Positions 56,516 through 64,000 of a stretch of DNA of 64,000 nt are shown here, one piece after another. Made by a program: the position numbers and the translations under genes. The notes beneath the pieces are model-generated. The model saw nothing but the letters and a program-made list of their open reading frames with translations. It was not told the DNA's origin and searched no databases. Position 1 is the first letter of the stretch. Each line of letters opens with the position of its first letter. Source of the DNA: Streptomyces clavuligerus (lineage in GTDB: Bacteria > Actinomycetota > Actinomycetes > Streptomycetales > Streptomycetaceae); contig NZ_CP027858.1 of assembly GCF_005519465.1 (NCBI RefSeq), positions 5,270,001 through 5,334,000 of the forward strand. Reading direction: 5' to 3'.

Positions 56516-57724
56516 ATGACCCTCCAGGACCCGACGCGCGCCCTGCTGGCCGACCCCTACGCCGTGTACGACGAGCTGCGCGCGACCGCCCCCGTCCACC
56601 GCATCATCGGCCCGGAAGGGCTGCCCGTCTGGATCGTCACCCGGTACGACGACGTACGGCAGGGACTGGCCGACCCGCGGCTCTCCCTGGACAAGCGGAA
56701 CGCCCTGGCGGGCAACTACCGGGGATTCCGGCTGCCGCCCGTGCTGGACGCCCATCTGCTCAACATGGACCCCCCGGACCACACCCGTATCCGGAAACTG
56801 GTGACCCGGGCCTTCACCACCCGCCGGATCGAGGAGCTGCGGAAGCCGGTCCGGCGGATCGCCGACGGACTGCTGGACACCATGGCCGAACGGGACCGGG
56901 CGGACCTGGTCGCCGCGTACGCGGGCCCGCTGCCGGTCATCGTCATCTCCGAACTGCTGGGGGTGCCCGAGCCGTCCCGGCGGGACTTCCGTGAGTGGAC
57001 CGACGCCGTGCTGCTGCCCGACCCCGACCACCCGGAGCGGGCCAAGGAGGCGGCGGGCAGCCTGGTCGCGTTCTTCTCCGGGCTGCTCGCGCACAAGCGT
57101 GAGCGCCCCGGCGACGATCTCACCTCGGCCCTGATCGCGGTGCGCGGGGAGGACACGGCCCGGGGCACCGGCCGGGGCGCCGACCGGCTCAGCGAGGACG
57201 AGCTGATGTCCCTCGTCTTCCTGATCCTCCTCGCCGGGTACGAGAACATGGTCCAGGTCATCGGGAACGCGGTGCACGCCCTGCTCACCCACCCGGAGTG
57301 GTGGGCCGCGCTGCGGGCCGACCCGGGTCTCCTCCCCGCGGCGGCGGAGGAGTTCGTCCGCTTCGAGAGTCCGGCGCAACTCGCCATCCGCCGCTTTCCC
57401 GTGGAGGACGTGACCATCGGCGGGACGACCGTCCCGGTGGGCGAGACCGTCATGCTCTGTCTGGGCGCGGCCAACCGCGACCCCGACCGCTTCCCGCACC
57501 CGGAACGGCTCGACCTCCGCCGGGACGCGAGCGGCCATGTCGCCCTGGGGCACGGCATCCACTACTGCCTGGGTGCGCCCCTGGCCCGGCTGGAGACCGA
57601 GGTGGCGATCGGCGCGCTGCTGGAGCGCTTTCCCCGACTGGCCCTCGATGTCCCGCCGGAGGAGCTGCGCCGCAGGCCGTCGACCCGGGCCCGGGGATTG
57701 ATCGCCCTTCCCGTGCGCTACTGA
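56516..57724 (+). CDS. cytochrome P450
   Basis: A 402-residue bacterial class I P450 (CYP107-like). The heme site is GHGIHYCLGAPLARLE with the axial Cys. K-helix E-x-x-R is in EEFVRFESPAQLAIRRFP. The I-helix reads LLAGYENMVQVIGN: where most P450s have Ala-Gly-x-x-Thr this has Asn in the Thr position, so the proton-relay threonine is missing. No ferredoxin or reductase gene is adjacent, so it must use shared electron carriers. It starts 178 bp after the preceding gene. Substrate unknown. Confidence 0.93.
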   Translation: MTLQDPTRALLADPYAVYDELRATAPVHRIIGPEGLPVWIVTRYDDVRQGLADPRLSLDKRNALAGNYRGFRLPPVLDAHLLNMDPPDHTRIRKLVTRAFTTRRIEELRKPVRRIADGLLDTMAERDRADLVAAYAGPLPVIVISELLGVPEPSRRDFREWTDAVLLPDPDHPERAKEAAGSLVAFFSGLLAHKRERPGDDLTSALIAVRGEDTARGTGRGADRLSEDELMSLVFLILLAGYENMVQVIGNAVHALLTHPEWWAALRADPGLLPAAAEEFVRFESPAQLAIRRFPVEDVTIGGTTVPVGETVMLCLGAANRDPDRFPHPERLDLRRDASGHVALGHGIHYCLGAPLARLETEVAIGALLERFPRLALDVPPEELRRRPSTRARGLIALPVRY

Positions 57725-58271
57725 TCCGAACCCCCGGGCGGCTCACCGGGATCGGCCGACGCTGCTTCACCAGGGAGGCGATCAGCGGTTCTTCCCCTGG
57801 AGGGCCGCTTGTGCTCAGGCCGGGGCGATGTGCCGGGGCGCGCCCTCTTCGGCGGCGATGAAGCCCGTAAACCCGGAGGGAGCATCGGGTTTCGGCCGGA
57901 TGGCCCCGGCTCCGGTGGCGTATCCGCAGGGCGCGTCCACTCGTTGGGGTGAAACGACGGTTGTTCCCTGGTGCCGTCGGCCTGATGTGTGCTGTCGATC
58001 AGGGTCCCGATGGCTCGTTCGAACTCCTGAGCAGGTCGTATGCGCTTGACGGGTGCGGTGGCAGCCCGGACGGCGGAGGTGGTCACGTCCTTGGGCCCCT
58101 GTGTGTCCGGCTGGCTCTTCGATGCTGTTCGTTTGCCCGTCGAACCCCTTCGTTTCTCTCTTCTCTCTCACCTTTTCCGCTTCGGTGGCGTGATCTGGAT
58201 TTTGACGGCAGGCTGCGGCCGGACGTTCGGACGGCAACACCGTTATGGTGCAGATGAGTTGGAGGGCTTCC
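57725..58271. other. 0.55-kb interval without a confident gene
   Basis: Between the P450 stop and the cupin start. The segment around 57950-58250 is less GC-rich than its surroundings. Minus-strand frames ending at 57815 and at 57718 are open for over 100 codons but show no recognisable motif and contain patches of poor codon use; they may be a decayed gene. The plus strand holds the cupin promoter near the right end. Confidence 0.5.
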
Positions 58272-58766
58272 ATGAGGTTCAAAGGAAGGTTGGGAAGTGC
58301 GGGACGCCAGGGGCGTGCACAAGGGGCCATGGTGCTGGCTGGCTGTCTCGGAATGATCGCCACCGTGCCGCCCGCCGCCGCGAACGCCGCACCCGGCGGC
58401 GGTGTCACGGGAAACCTGCTCGCCCAGGGCGTCTCGGAGAAACGGCTGATCCTGAAGGCCAACGGACCGGCCAATGTAGTGGTCCGGACGATCACCATCG
58501 ACCCGGGCGGTTCCACGGGCTGGCACTACCACGACGGTCCGCTGCTCGTCGTGGTCAAGTCCGGGACGCTCACCCGGACCCTGCACGACTGCTCGGTCGA
58601 GGTGATGCCCGCCGGGTCGGCCTTCACCGAGCCGTCCGGTGTGGAACACCGCCATATCGGACGCAACCTCGGGACCGAACCCGTGGTTCTGTACGCCACT
58701 TATGTCCTGCCCCTGGGCAGTCGGCTGGCCGAGGACGCGGACGCGCCGTCCTGTCTGGGTGGATGA
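58272..58766 (+). CDS. secreted cupin-domain protein
   Basis: A 164-residue exported protein. A signal peptide (RFKGRLGSAGRQGRAQGAMV then a hydrophobic stretch ending AANA) is followed by a single cupin domain. The first motif is GGSTGWHYHDGP with the His-x-His pair, and the second includes EHRHIGRN, so a metal site is complete. Ligand unknown. The ATG follows GGAGG. It ends at a short hairpin shared with psuK. Confidence 0.85.
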   Translation: MRFKGRLGSAGRQGRAQGAMVLAGCLGMIATVPPAAANAAPGGGVTGNLLAQGVSEKRLILKANGPANVVVRTITIDPGGSTGWHYHDGPLLVVVKSGTLTRTLHDCSVEVMPAGSAFTEPSGVEHRHIGRNLGTEPVVLYATYVLPLGSRLAEDADAPSCLGG

Positions 58767-58772
58767 GCGGGG

Positions 58773-58790
58773 CCGGGCCGCTCGGCCCGG
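58773..58790. terminator. short bidirectional terminator between cupin gene and psuK
   Basis: Arms CCGGGCC (58773-58779) and GGCCCGG (58784-58790) with a 4-base loop between two converging genes. Confidence 0.6.
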
Positions 58791-58803
58791 GGGTCCGCGC
58801 CCC

Positions 58804-59850
58804 TCAGTGAGCGGGCCGGGGGGCCCGGCCCGGCGGGGAGCCCGAGGAGGCGGACGGTGATCCGCAGGCGCCGGGCGGAACCGGCGGCGGGGGACGGCCC
58901 CCGACCACGGTGACCGCCTCCGCTCCCGCCCGGCAGCCCTCCGCCGCGGCGGCGGACACCCCGGCACCCGCCAGCAGGGCGGCGAGGAACGTCCCCGTGA
59001 AGGCGTCACCCGCGCCCGTCGGGTCCAGCGGCCGTACCGGGGGCGCGGGAATCGGCGCCCTGAGCACGCCGGACTCGGCCACCAGCGCCCCGCCCCGGCC
59101 CAGGGTGACCACGGCCAGGGGCACCCGCCGGCTCAGCGCGACAGCGGCCTCGGCCGGATCGGAACGACCGGTGAGGAACCGGGCCTCGTCGGCGTTGGGC
59201 AGCAGCGCGCTCACTCCGTCGTAGGCGGTGAGCGCGCGCTCCGCACCCAGCGTGCGCAGAAAACCCTCGGACGCGGGATCGACGCTCACCGGGACACCCC
59301 GGGAACGCGCCGCGCCGATCGCCACGCGGGCCAGCGCCCGACCGGACCCGGAGAAGAACAGATAGCCCGAGAGATGGAGTCGTCCGACACCGTCCAGCAG
59401 CGAGGCCGACCAGTCGGCGGGGGAGATGAGAGGGACCGCCCCGCTGTCCGTGAGGAAGGTGCGCTCGGTGCCGTCGTCCACCAGCGCGACCACGGTTCCG
59501 GTCGGCGCCGTGTCGTCGGCGACGAGCAGCGGACGCACCCCGGCGGCCCGTAATCGCTCCTCGTGCCAGGCGAGGTCGGACCGTCCGACCCGGCCGAGCA
59601 GCCGTACGTCCGCCCGTCCCCGGCGCGCGGCCCAGCAGGCGGTGTTGGCACCCGCGCCGCCGGGCAGCACCCGTATCCGGGCGGCGGTGTCGGTGCCCCG
59701 GGCGAGGGGGGCCGAGTGCCGGGCGACGACGTCGTTCATCACATCGCCGACGACGAGGAGGGCCGCCGGTCCGGCCCGGCCGCCCCCCGCGGAACCGCCG
59801 CCGGTGGCACCGTCGTCCGTGGCGCCGCCGTTCACCGGACCGCTGTTCAC
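58804..59850 (-). CDS. psuK: PfkB-family kinase, pseudouridine kinase; TTA codon
   Basis: A 348-residue ribokinase/PfkB family protein. RVLPGGAGANTACWAARRG (about residue 60) is the N-terminal signature and VRPLDPTGAGDAFTGTFLAALL (near the C-terminus) is the ATP-binding/catalytic motif with the base Asp. Next to psuG it is the kinase of pseudouridine catabolism (pseudouridine to its 5'-phosphate). A first 33 residues are Gly-rich and not conserved; the GTG overlaps the psuG stop (GTGA), with an alternative GTG five codons on. Codon 100 (59551-59553) is TTA, rare in this genome and read only by the bldA tRNA in Streptomyces. Confidence 0.85.
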   Translation of the reverse strand: MNSGPVNGGATDDGATGGGSAGGGRAGPAALLVVGDVMNDVVARHSAPLARGTDTAARIRVLPGGAGANTACWAARRGRADVRLLGRVGRSDLAWHEERLRAAGVRPLLVADDTAPTGTVVALVDDGTERTFLTDSGAVPLISPADWSASLLDGVGRLHLSGYLFFSGSGRALARVAIGAARSRGVPVSVDPASEGFLRTLGAERALTAYDGVSALLPNADEARFLTGRSDPAEAAVALSRRVPLAVVTLGRGGALVAESGVLRAPIPAPPVRPLDPTGAGDAFTGTFLAALLAGAGVSAAAAEGCRAGAEAVTVVGGRPPPPVPPGACGSPSASSGSPPGRAPRPAH

Positions 59851-60749
59851 AGGGCCGCCGCGATGAGCGCGGCCAGCCGGACATTGCCGCGCACGGCGGC
59901 CACGTTCGCCTCCAGGGAGGCCCCTCCGGTGCGCCGGGTGAGGAAGTCCAGCAGGAAGGGGGTGACGGCCTGTCCCGCGATGCCCCGTTCGCGGCAGGCG
60001 TCCAGGGCCTCGCCGAGTACCCGGTCGTGCAGGGCGGGATCGAGCTGTTCGGACTCCGGGACGGGGTTGGCGACGACGAGCGCGGCGGGGCTCCCGCCCA
60101 GGGCCTCCCGCGCGCGGACCACCGCGGCGACCTCGTCGGGCGAGTGGACCGTCCAGTCCACGGGCTCCCCCGACGAGGTCAGATAGAAGCCGGGGAAGCG
60201 GTCCGTGCCGTATCCCACGACCCCGACGCCCAGCGTCTCCAGCCGCTGGAGGGTCGCCGGGACGTCCAGGACCGACTTCACGCCCGCGCACACGACCGTC
60301 AGATCGGTCTCCGCGAGGACCCGCAGATCCGCCGACTCGTCCTGTTCATGGGTCCAGTCCCGGTGGACGCCGCCGAGGCCGCCGGTCGCGAACACCCGGA
60401 TTCCGGCCCGGGCCGCCAGAAAGGCCGTCGCCGACACGGTCGTCGCCCCGCTCGTCCCGGTCGCCAGCGCGGGCGCCAGATCCCGTCGGCCGAGCTTGCG
60501 GACCCCGTCGTCCTGCGAGATCCGCTCCCAACGCGCCCGGTCGAGACCGATATGGACCCGGCCGTCCAGTACCGCGATCCCCGCGGGGACGGCACCGGCG
60601 GACCGGACGATCTCCTCCAGCTCCGCCGCCACCGCCAGATTGCGCGGGCGGGGCAGACCATGGGCGATGATCGTCGACTCCAGGGCCACCACGGGCCGCC
60701 GGGCGTCGAGTGCTTCCCGTACTTCCTCGGTCACCTCGGTGAGCAGCAT
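59847..60749 (-). CDS. psuG: pseudouridine-5'-phosphate glycosidase
   Basis: A 300-residue enzyme that splits pseudouridine 5'-phosphate into uracil and ribose 5-phosphate. It has VVALESTIIAHGLPRPRN with a catalytic Glu, GGLGGVHRDW, the conserved Lys region VVCAGVKSVLDVPATLQRLETLGVGVVGYGTDRFPGFY and SLEANVAAVRGNVRLAALIA at the C-terminus, all characteristic of PsuG. The upstream ATG was chosen over a longer frame. Overlaps psuK by four bases; the pair works together. Confidence 0.94.
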   Translation of the reverse strand: MLLTEVTEEVREALDARRPVVALESTIIAHGLPRPRNLAVAAELEEIVRSAGAVPAGIAVLDGRVHIGLDRARWERISQDDGVRKLGRRDLAPALATGTSGATTVSATAFLAARAGIRVFATGGLGGVHRDWTHEQDESADLRVLAETDLTVVCAGVKSVLDVPATLQRLETLGVGVVGYGTDRFPGFYLTSSGEPVDWTVHSPDEVAAVVRAREALGGSPAALVVANPVPESEQLDPALHDRVLGEALDACRERGIAGQAVTPFLLDFLTRRTGGASLEANVAAVRGNVRLAALIAAAL

Positions 60750-60864
60750 GTCCCATCCCTGGCACGGGGAACGCCCCCGCAAACCCGCCCTTCGCCCATC
60801 CTGCCCCGGGACGGAGACGGACCCGGGCCCGCGGTGCGACGGAGCCGGCCCGTCCGAGGGCCCG

Positions 60865-62442
60865 TCAGCCGGTGGTGTCCGGGCCCGCCTTCCGCCCCGG
60901 GCGGCGGACCGCCCCGCGGAACACGGCCCATCCCAGCCCCAGCACCAGCAGGGCGCCGATCAGATTGAGCAGGCCGTATCCCTGGTACGCGACGATCAGC
61001 CCGGCCAGGACCCCGCCCACGCCCGCCGCTGTGTTCATGGCGAGATCCGAGAGTCCCTGCACGGCCGCGCGCACCGGCTGCGGTACGGAGTCCGTGAGCA
61101 GCGCGGAACCCGCCACGATCCCCGCCGACCAGCCGAGGCCGAGCACGAAGAGCCCGACGGCCACCTGGCCGTGGCTCGGGCCCGCCGTCCCCGCCAGCAG
61201 CGCGGCCGACGCGAGCAGCGCCACCGCCAGACCGATCACCGTGAGTCTGCCGAAACGATCAGCCAGTCTTCCCATGACCGGCGAGAAGGCGTACATGCCT
61301 GCGATATGACCGCTGATCACCAGACCGACCAGCTCGATGTCCGCGCCGTGGTGGGTGAGGGCCAGCGGGGTCATCGCCATGATCGCGACCATGGCGGTGT
61401 GCGAGACGGCGATCGTGGCGAGGGCGAGCCGGGCCGCCGGCGACTCCCGTACCGCGAGAAGCCCCGCGCGCAGCGAACGGCCCTGGGGGGAGTGGTCTCC
61501 GGGCGTCAGGGCGCGGGCTGTGAGCAGGGGATCGGGCCGCAGCAGCGTCTGCACCACCACCGCCGCCACGAGGAACACACCGGCCGCCCAGACGAAGGGG
61601 CCCGCCTCGGTGGGGATGCCGAGCCCGGAGACGCTGCGCCCCGCCGGAGCGGCGATATTGGGGCCGAGCACGGCGCCGATCGTGGTCGCCCAGACCACCT
61701 GGGAAATGGCCTGCCCGCGCCGTTCGGGCAGGGCGAGGTCGGCCGCGGCGAACCGGGCCTGGAGGTTCGCCGACGACCCCGCGCCGAACACGGCCATCCC
61801 GAGGAGGAGCAGCGGGAAGTTCTCCACGGCGGCGGCGAGTACCACCACGCCCGCGCCCAGCGAGCCGACGGCGTAGGCCAGTACCAGGCCGGGGCGCCGC
61901 CCCCGTGCGGTCATGAGCGCGGCCAGCGGCATGGAGAACAGGGCCGTACCGGCCACGGTCGCTGTCGGGGCCAGCCCCGACAGCGCGGCGGAGCCGCTGA
62001 TCCGCTCCGCCAGGACGGCGGCGAGCGCGATGCCCGTGGCGACGCCGAGCCCGCCGAGGATCTGACTGACGACCAGGACGGTGGTGACGCGCCGCCGGAG
62101 CGCGGGCAGCGCCTCCGCGGCCACCGTGCCGATGCCCGCCCGGGTGCCGCCTGACAGCGCTTCCGTGTCCGCCCCGGTCCCGGTGGTGCCGACCGGCGGT
62201 CCGGCGTCGGCCCGGCCCGGGGGAGCGGATGCGGTCCCGGCCCCCTCGGGACGGTCCGCCCCGGAGCCCGGCCCCGTCCCCTGTCCCGTTCTCGTTGCCG
62301 CTCCCCCGTCCCCTGTGCCCTCCGCTCCCGTTCTGCCCGCCGTGCTGTCCCTCGTGCCGTCCGTGGTGCCGTCCACGGGAACGGAACGGCTGCCCGGTCC
62401 GGTGCCGTCGGATATGCCAGATGTGTCAGGGCCGATGCTCAC
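60865..62442 (-). CDS. MFS transporter with long disordered N-terminus
   Basis: A 525-residue major facilitator with about 12 membrane segments. The first 110 residues are Gly/Thr/Asp/Ser-rich with no structure, before RRRVTTVLVVSQILGGLGVATGIALA starts helix 1. The inter-helix 2-3 motif AALMTARGRRPGL and RLADRFGRLTVIG at helix 8 are visible. Family is a drug/small-molecule exporter type; substrate unknown. Gap of 116 bp to psuG on the same strand, so it may be co-transcribed upstream of psuGK. GTG start at 62442. Confidence 0.85.
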   Translation of the reverse strand: MSIGPDTSGISDGTGPGSRSVPVDGTTDGTRDSTAGRTGAEGTGDGGAATRTGQGTGPGSGADRPEGAGTASAPPGRADAGPPVGTTGTGADTEALSGGTRAGIGTVAAEALPALRRRVTTVLVVSQILGGLGVATGIALAAVLAERISGSAALSGLAPTATVAGTALFSMPLAALMTARGRRPGLVLAYAVGSLGAGVVVLAAAVENFPLLLLGMAVFGAGSSANLQARFAAADLALPERRGQAISQVVWATTIGAVLGPNIAAPAGRSVSGLGIPTEAGPFVWAAGVFLVAAVVVQTLLRPDPLLTARALTPGDHSPQGRSLRAGLLAVRESPAARLALATIAVSHTAMVAIMAMTPLALTHHGADIELVGLVISGHIAGMYAFSPVMGRLADRFGRLTVIGLAVALLASAALLAGTAGPSHGQVAVGLFVLGLGWSAGIVAGSALLTDSVPQPVRAAVQGLSDLAMNTAAGVGGVLAGLIVAYQGYGLLNLIGALLVLGLGWAVFRGAVRRPGRKAGPDTTG

Positions 62443-62579
62443 GCGCGCAGTGTGCCAGCCCGTGCGCGAGGACGACACCGCCGCCCCCGGTGGGGTGGCG
62501 CGCTCTTTTCTCTCCGGCCGGTGCGGTGTCCCCGGGTGCCGCGCCGGGTGGGCGGACGGCCGGCCGGCTGGGCCCCGGG

Positions 62580-63107
62580 TCAGAAGAGCGGCTGCGGCAG
62601 CACGCCCTCCAGTGCCAGGAGCTGTCGCTTGGTCTCCCGTCCGCCGCCGAATCCGCCCAGCTCACCGTCGGCTTCCACGACGCGGTGGCAGGGCACCAGC
62701 ACAGGCAGGGGGTTGGACCCCATGGCGGCGCCCACCGCCTGGGCCCCGCCCGGGCTGCCGACCCGGGCGGCGAGGTCTCCGTACCCCACGACCGTGCCGT
62801 AGGGGACGGCGGTCAGCTCGCGCAGCACCGCACGGTTGAACCCCGCCGACAGCGTCCAGTCCAGGGGCAGGTCGAAGTCCGTCAGCTCGCCGCGGAAGTA
62901 GGCGGCGAGCTGACGTATGGGCTCGGCCAGCAGCCCCGCCCCCTCGGCCACGGGGCGGGCCCCGAGCCGGTCGGCCAGGTGGCCCAGGGCCCGGTCCCGG
63001 ACGGCCGGAGTGGCGTGGAAGACCACGCTGACCACGCCCTCGGCGGTCGCGGCGAGCAGCAGCGGCCCGATGTCGGTGTCCACGACGGCCCACTCGAAGC
63101 TGTTCAT
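62580..63107 (-). CDS. ogt: methylated-DNA-protein cysteine methyltransferase
   Basis: A 175-residue O6-alkylguanine repair protein that transfers the alkyl group to its own cysteine. The active motif is VPCHRVV (in PLPVLVPCHRVVEADGELGG), preceded by the DNA-binding helix region VPYGTVVGYGDLAARVGSPGGAQAVGAAMGSNP. N-terminal domain of about 85 residues precedes. Family length. Cytoplasmic, repairs O6-alkylguanine. The ATG at 63107 is chosen; the longer frame upstream is implausible. Single-gene unit. Confidence 0.94.
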   Translation of the reverse strand: MNSFEWAVVDTDIGPLLLAATAEGVVSVVFHATPAVRDRALGHLADRLGARPVAEGAGLLAEPIRQLAAYFRGELTDFDLPLDWTLSAGFNRAVLRELTAVPYGTVVGYGDLAARVGSPGGAQAVGAAMGSNPLPVLVPCHRVVEADGELGGFGGGRETKRQLLALEGVLPQPLF

Positions 63108-63177
63108 GCGTCCACGGTACGACCCGCCACTGACAACGGGCCGGGCCAGGGCGGCCGGGCGGCAGGCGCGCGGAGGC

Positions 63178-64000
63178 TCAGGACCCGGCGGGGGCGGCCC
63201 GGTGGCCGGGGCCGCCCGCGCCGCCCTCCTCCAGCGCGTCCCGGACGACATCCGGCCGGTCCGTGATGATCCCGTCCACACCGGCGGCGGCGACCCGCCG
63301 CGCCCCGGCCGCGTCGTTCACCGTCCAGGTGCTGACCCTGAGGCGTTTGCCGTGCGGGCCCTTGAGCCGTTGCACGGCGGCGACGTACTCCGGGGTGACC
63401 GCGGTGTGCGGCGGGTTGATCTGGTCGGTGAAGGCGGCGTATACGGGCAGCTCCGTCAGCGGCGGTGTACCGAGGAAACCGGTCACCACCCCCGGGTGCT
63501 GCTCGCGCACGGCCCGCAGGCTCTGCGCCCCGAAGCTCTGGACGACGAGCCTGTGCCGTACATGCGCACGGTCCAGCCAGCCCCGCGCGCCCAGCTCCCG
63601 CAGGATGTCGCGTTCGATGCCCGGGTACAGCTCCGGTCGTTTGACCTCCAGCAGCAGGCTCTGCCGGTTGCGGTCGACCCGTCGCAGATAAGCCGTCAGG
63701 GTGGGTACCCGGGACCCCGCCCAGGCGGGACCGAACCAGCTCCCCGCGTCCAGGCCGGCGATCTCGGCGGCGGTGAAGTCCCGCACCCGCCAGGGGGCGC
63801 GTCCGGGGAATCGTTCCTCCACGTCGGTGGTGCGGGCCAGGGTCTCGTCGTGGACCACCACCAGCTCGCCGTCCCGGGTGCGCTGGACATCGTTCTCCAC
63901 CCAGCGGAACCCCAGCCGGGCGGCGTGGTCCACGGCGGCCAGGGTGTTCTCGGGGGCGTGGGCGGAGGCTCCCCGGTGGGCGATCACCAGCGGCTCCCCG
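63178..64000 (-). CDS. glycerophosphodiester phosphodiesterase (partial, N-terminus beyond window)
   Basis: The C-terminal 274 residues of a GDPD-family enzyme; the reading frame is still open at the right edge, where the codons read GEPLVIAHRG. The His-Arg-Gly of VIAHRGASAHAPENT and ENDVQRTRDGELVVVHDETLARTT are the metal and catalytic elements, with LLLEVKRPELYPG as the next. The enzyme hydrolyses glycerophosphodiesters to glycerol 3-phosphate and an alcohol. Whether it has a signal peptide cannot be seen. Confidence 0.88.
   Translation of the reverse strand, partial: GEPLVIAHRGASAHAPENTLAAVDHAARLGFRWVENDVQRTRDGELVVVHDETLARTTDVEERFPGRAPWRVRDFTAAEIAGLDAGSWFGPAWAGSRVPTLTAYLRRVDRNRQSLLLEVKRPELYPGIERDILRELGARGWLDRAHVRHRLVVQSFGAQSLRAVREQHPGVVTGFLGTPPLTELPVYAAFTDQINPPHTAVTPEYVAAVQRLKGPHGKRLRVSTWTVNDAAGARRVAAAGVDGIITDRPDVVRDALEEGGAGGPGHRAAPAGS

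Noticed and set aside
57718..58086. 122-codon minus-strand frame overlapping the P450 tail
   Set aside because: No conserved domain, poor ribosome site, overlaps the stop of the P450; not called as a gene.

Overview
The window is a very GC-rich actinobacterial chromosome segment. GTG and TTG starts, strong third-position GC, a Streptomyces griseus-type trypsin, an ANTAR response regulator and a core gene order resembling the S. coelicolor pyk1-liv-polA-rpsA-coaE region (from memory) all point to a Streptomyces. I see no phage, insertion sequence, plasmid or CRISPR array.

Left part (1-14.7 kb), accessory and catabolic. After a partial SCO6745-family gene and a small membrane protein comes a divergent cluster matching the mycobacterial KstR2-type steroid C/D-ring pathway: echA20-ipdA-ipdB-ipdC on the minus strand and two SDR genes on the plus strand, sharing a 54-bp promoter region with a clear palindrome. 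Next are a zinc metallopeptidase-like protein with a zinc ribbon, the secreted trypsin, and a glycan locus: Tat-secreted GH101 endo-alpha-N-acetylgalactosaminidase, a cytoplasmic-looking GH35 beta-galactosidase and a divergent AraC regulator.

Middle part (14.4-25.4 kb): chorismate mutase, a PGRP-type amidase, aminopeptidase N, a repeat-rich 0.8-kb gene desert, an unaccompanied pair of a DesA-like PLP decarboxylase and a lysine/ornithine N-hydroxylase, a SIMPL protein, pyruvate kinase, a tRNA with CAA anticodon but a class I (short variable arm) structure, and the ANTAR regulator.

Core part (25.5-48.4 kb): a five-gene branched-chain amino acid ABC operon (livJHMGF), a hotdog thioesterase, an FdhF/YdeP molybdoenzyme, polA, a secreted lytic transglycosylase, a DUF3068 pair, hrpB, a methyltransferase, rpsA with a long leader, a PAC2 protein and coaE. 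Two inverted DnaA-box matches lie upstream of hrpB.

Right part (48.4-64 kb): small membrane proteins, a GNAT-like acyltransferase, a slipin, and a three-gene overlapping set of SNF2 helicase, SWIM zinc-finger protein and a small protein ending in a RHIM-like/bacterial amyloid signalling-type motif. This last set is the most likely candidate for an unusual system. Then follow a P450, a secreted cupin, psuG-psuK (pseudouridine catabolism; psuK has a TTA codon, suggesting bldA control), an MFS transporter, ogt and a partial glycerophosphodiester phosphodiesterase. Convergent genes are mostly separated by strong hairpin terminators, listed individually. All functions are assigned by reading the translated sequences and recalling families; nothing was searched.
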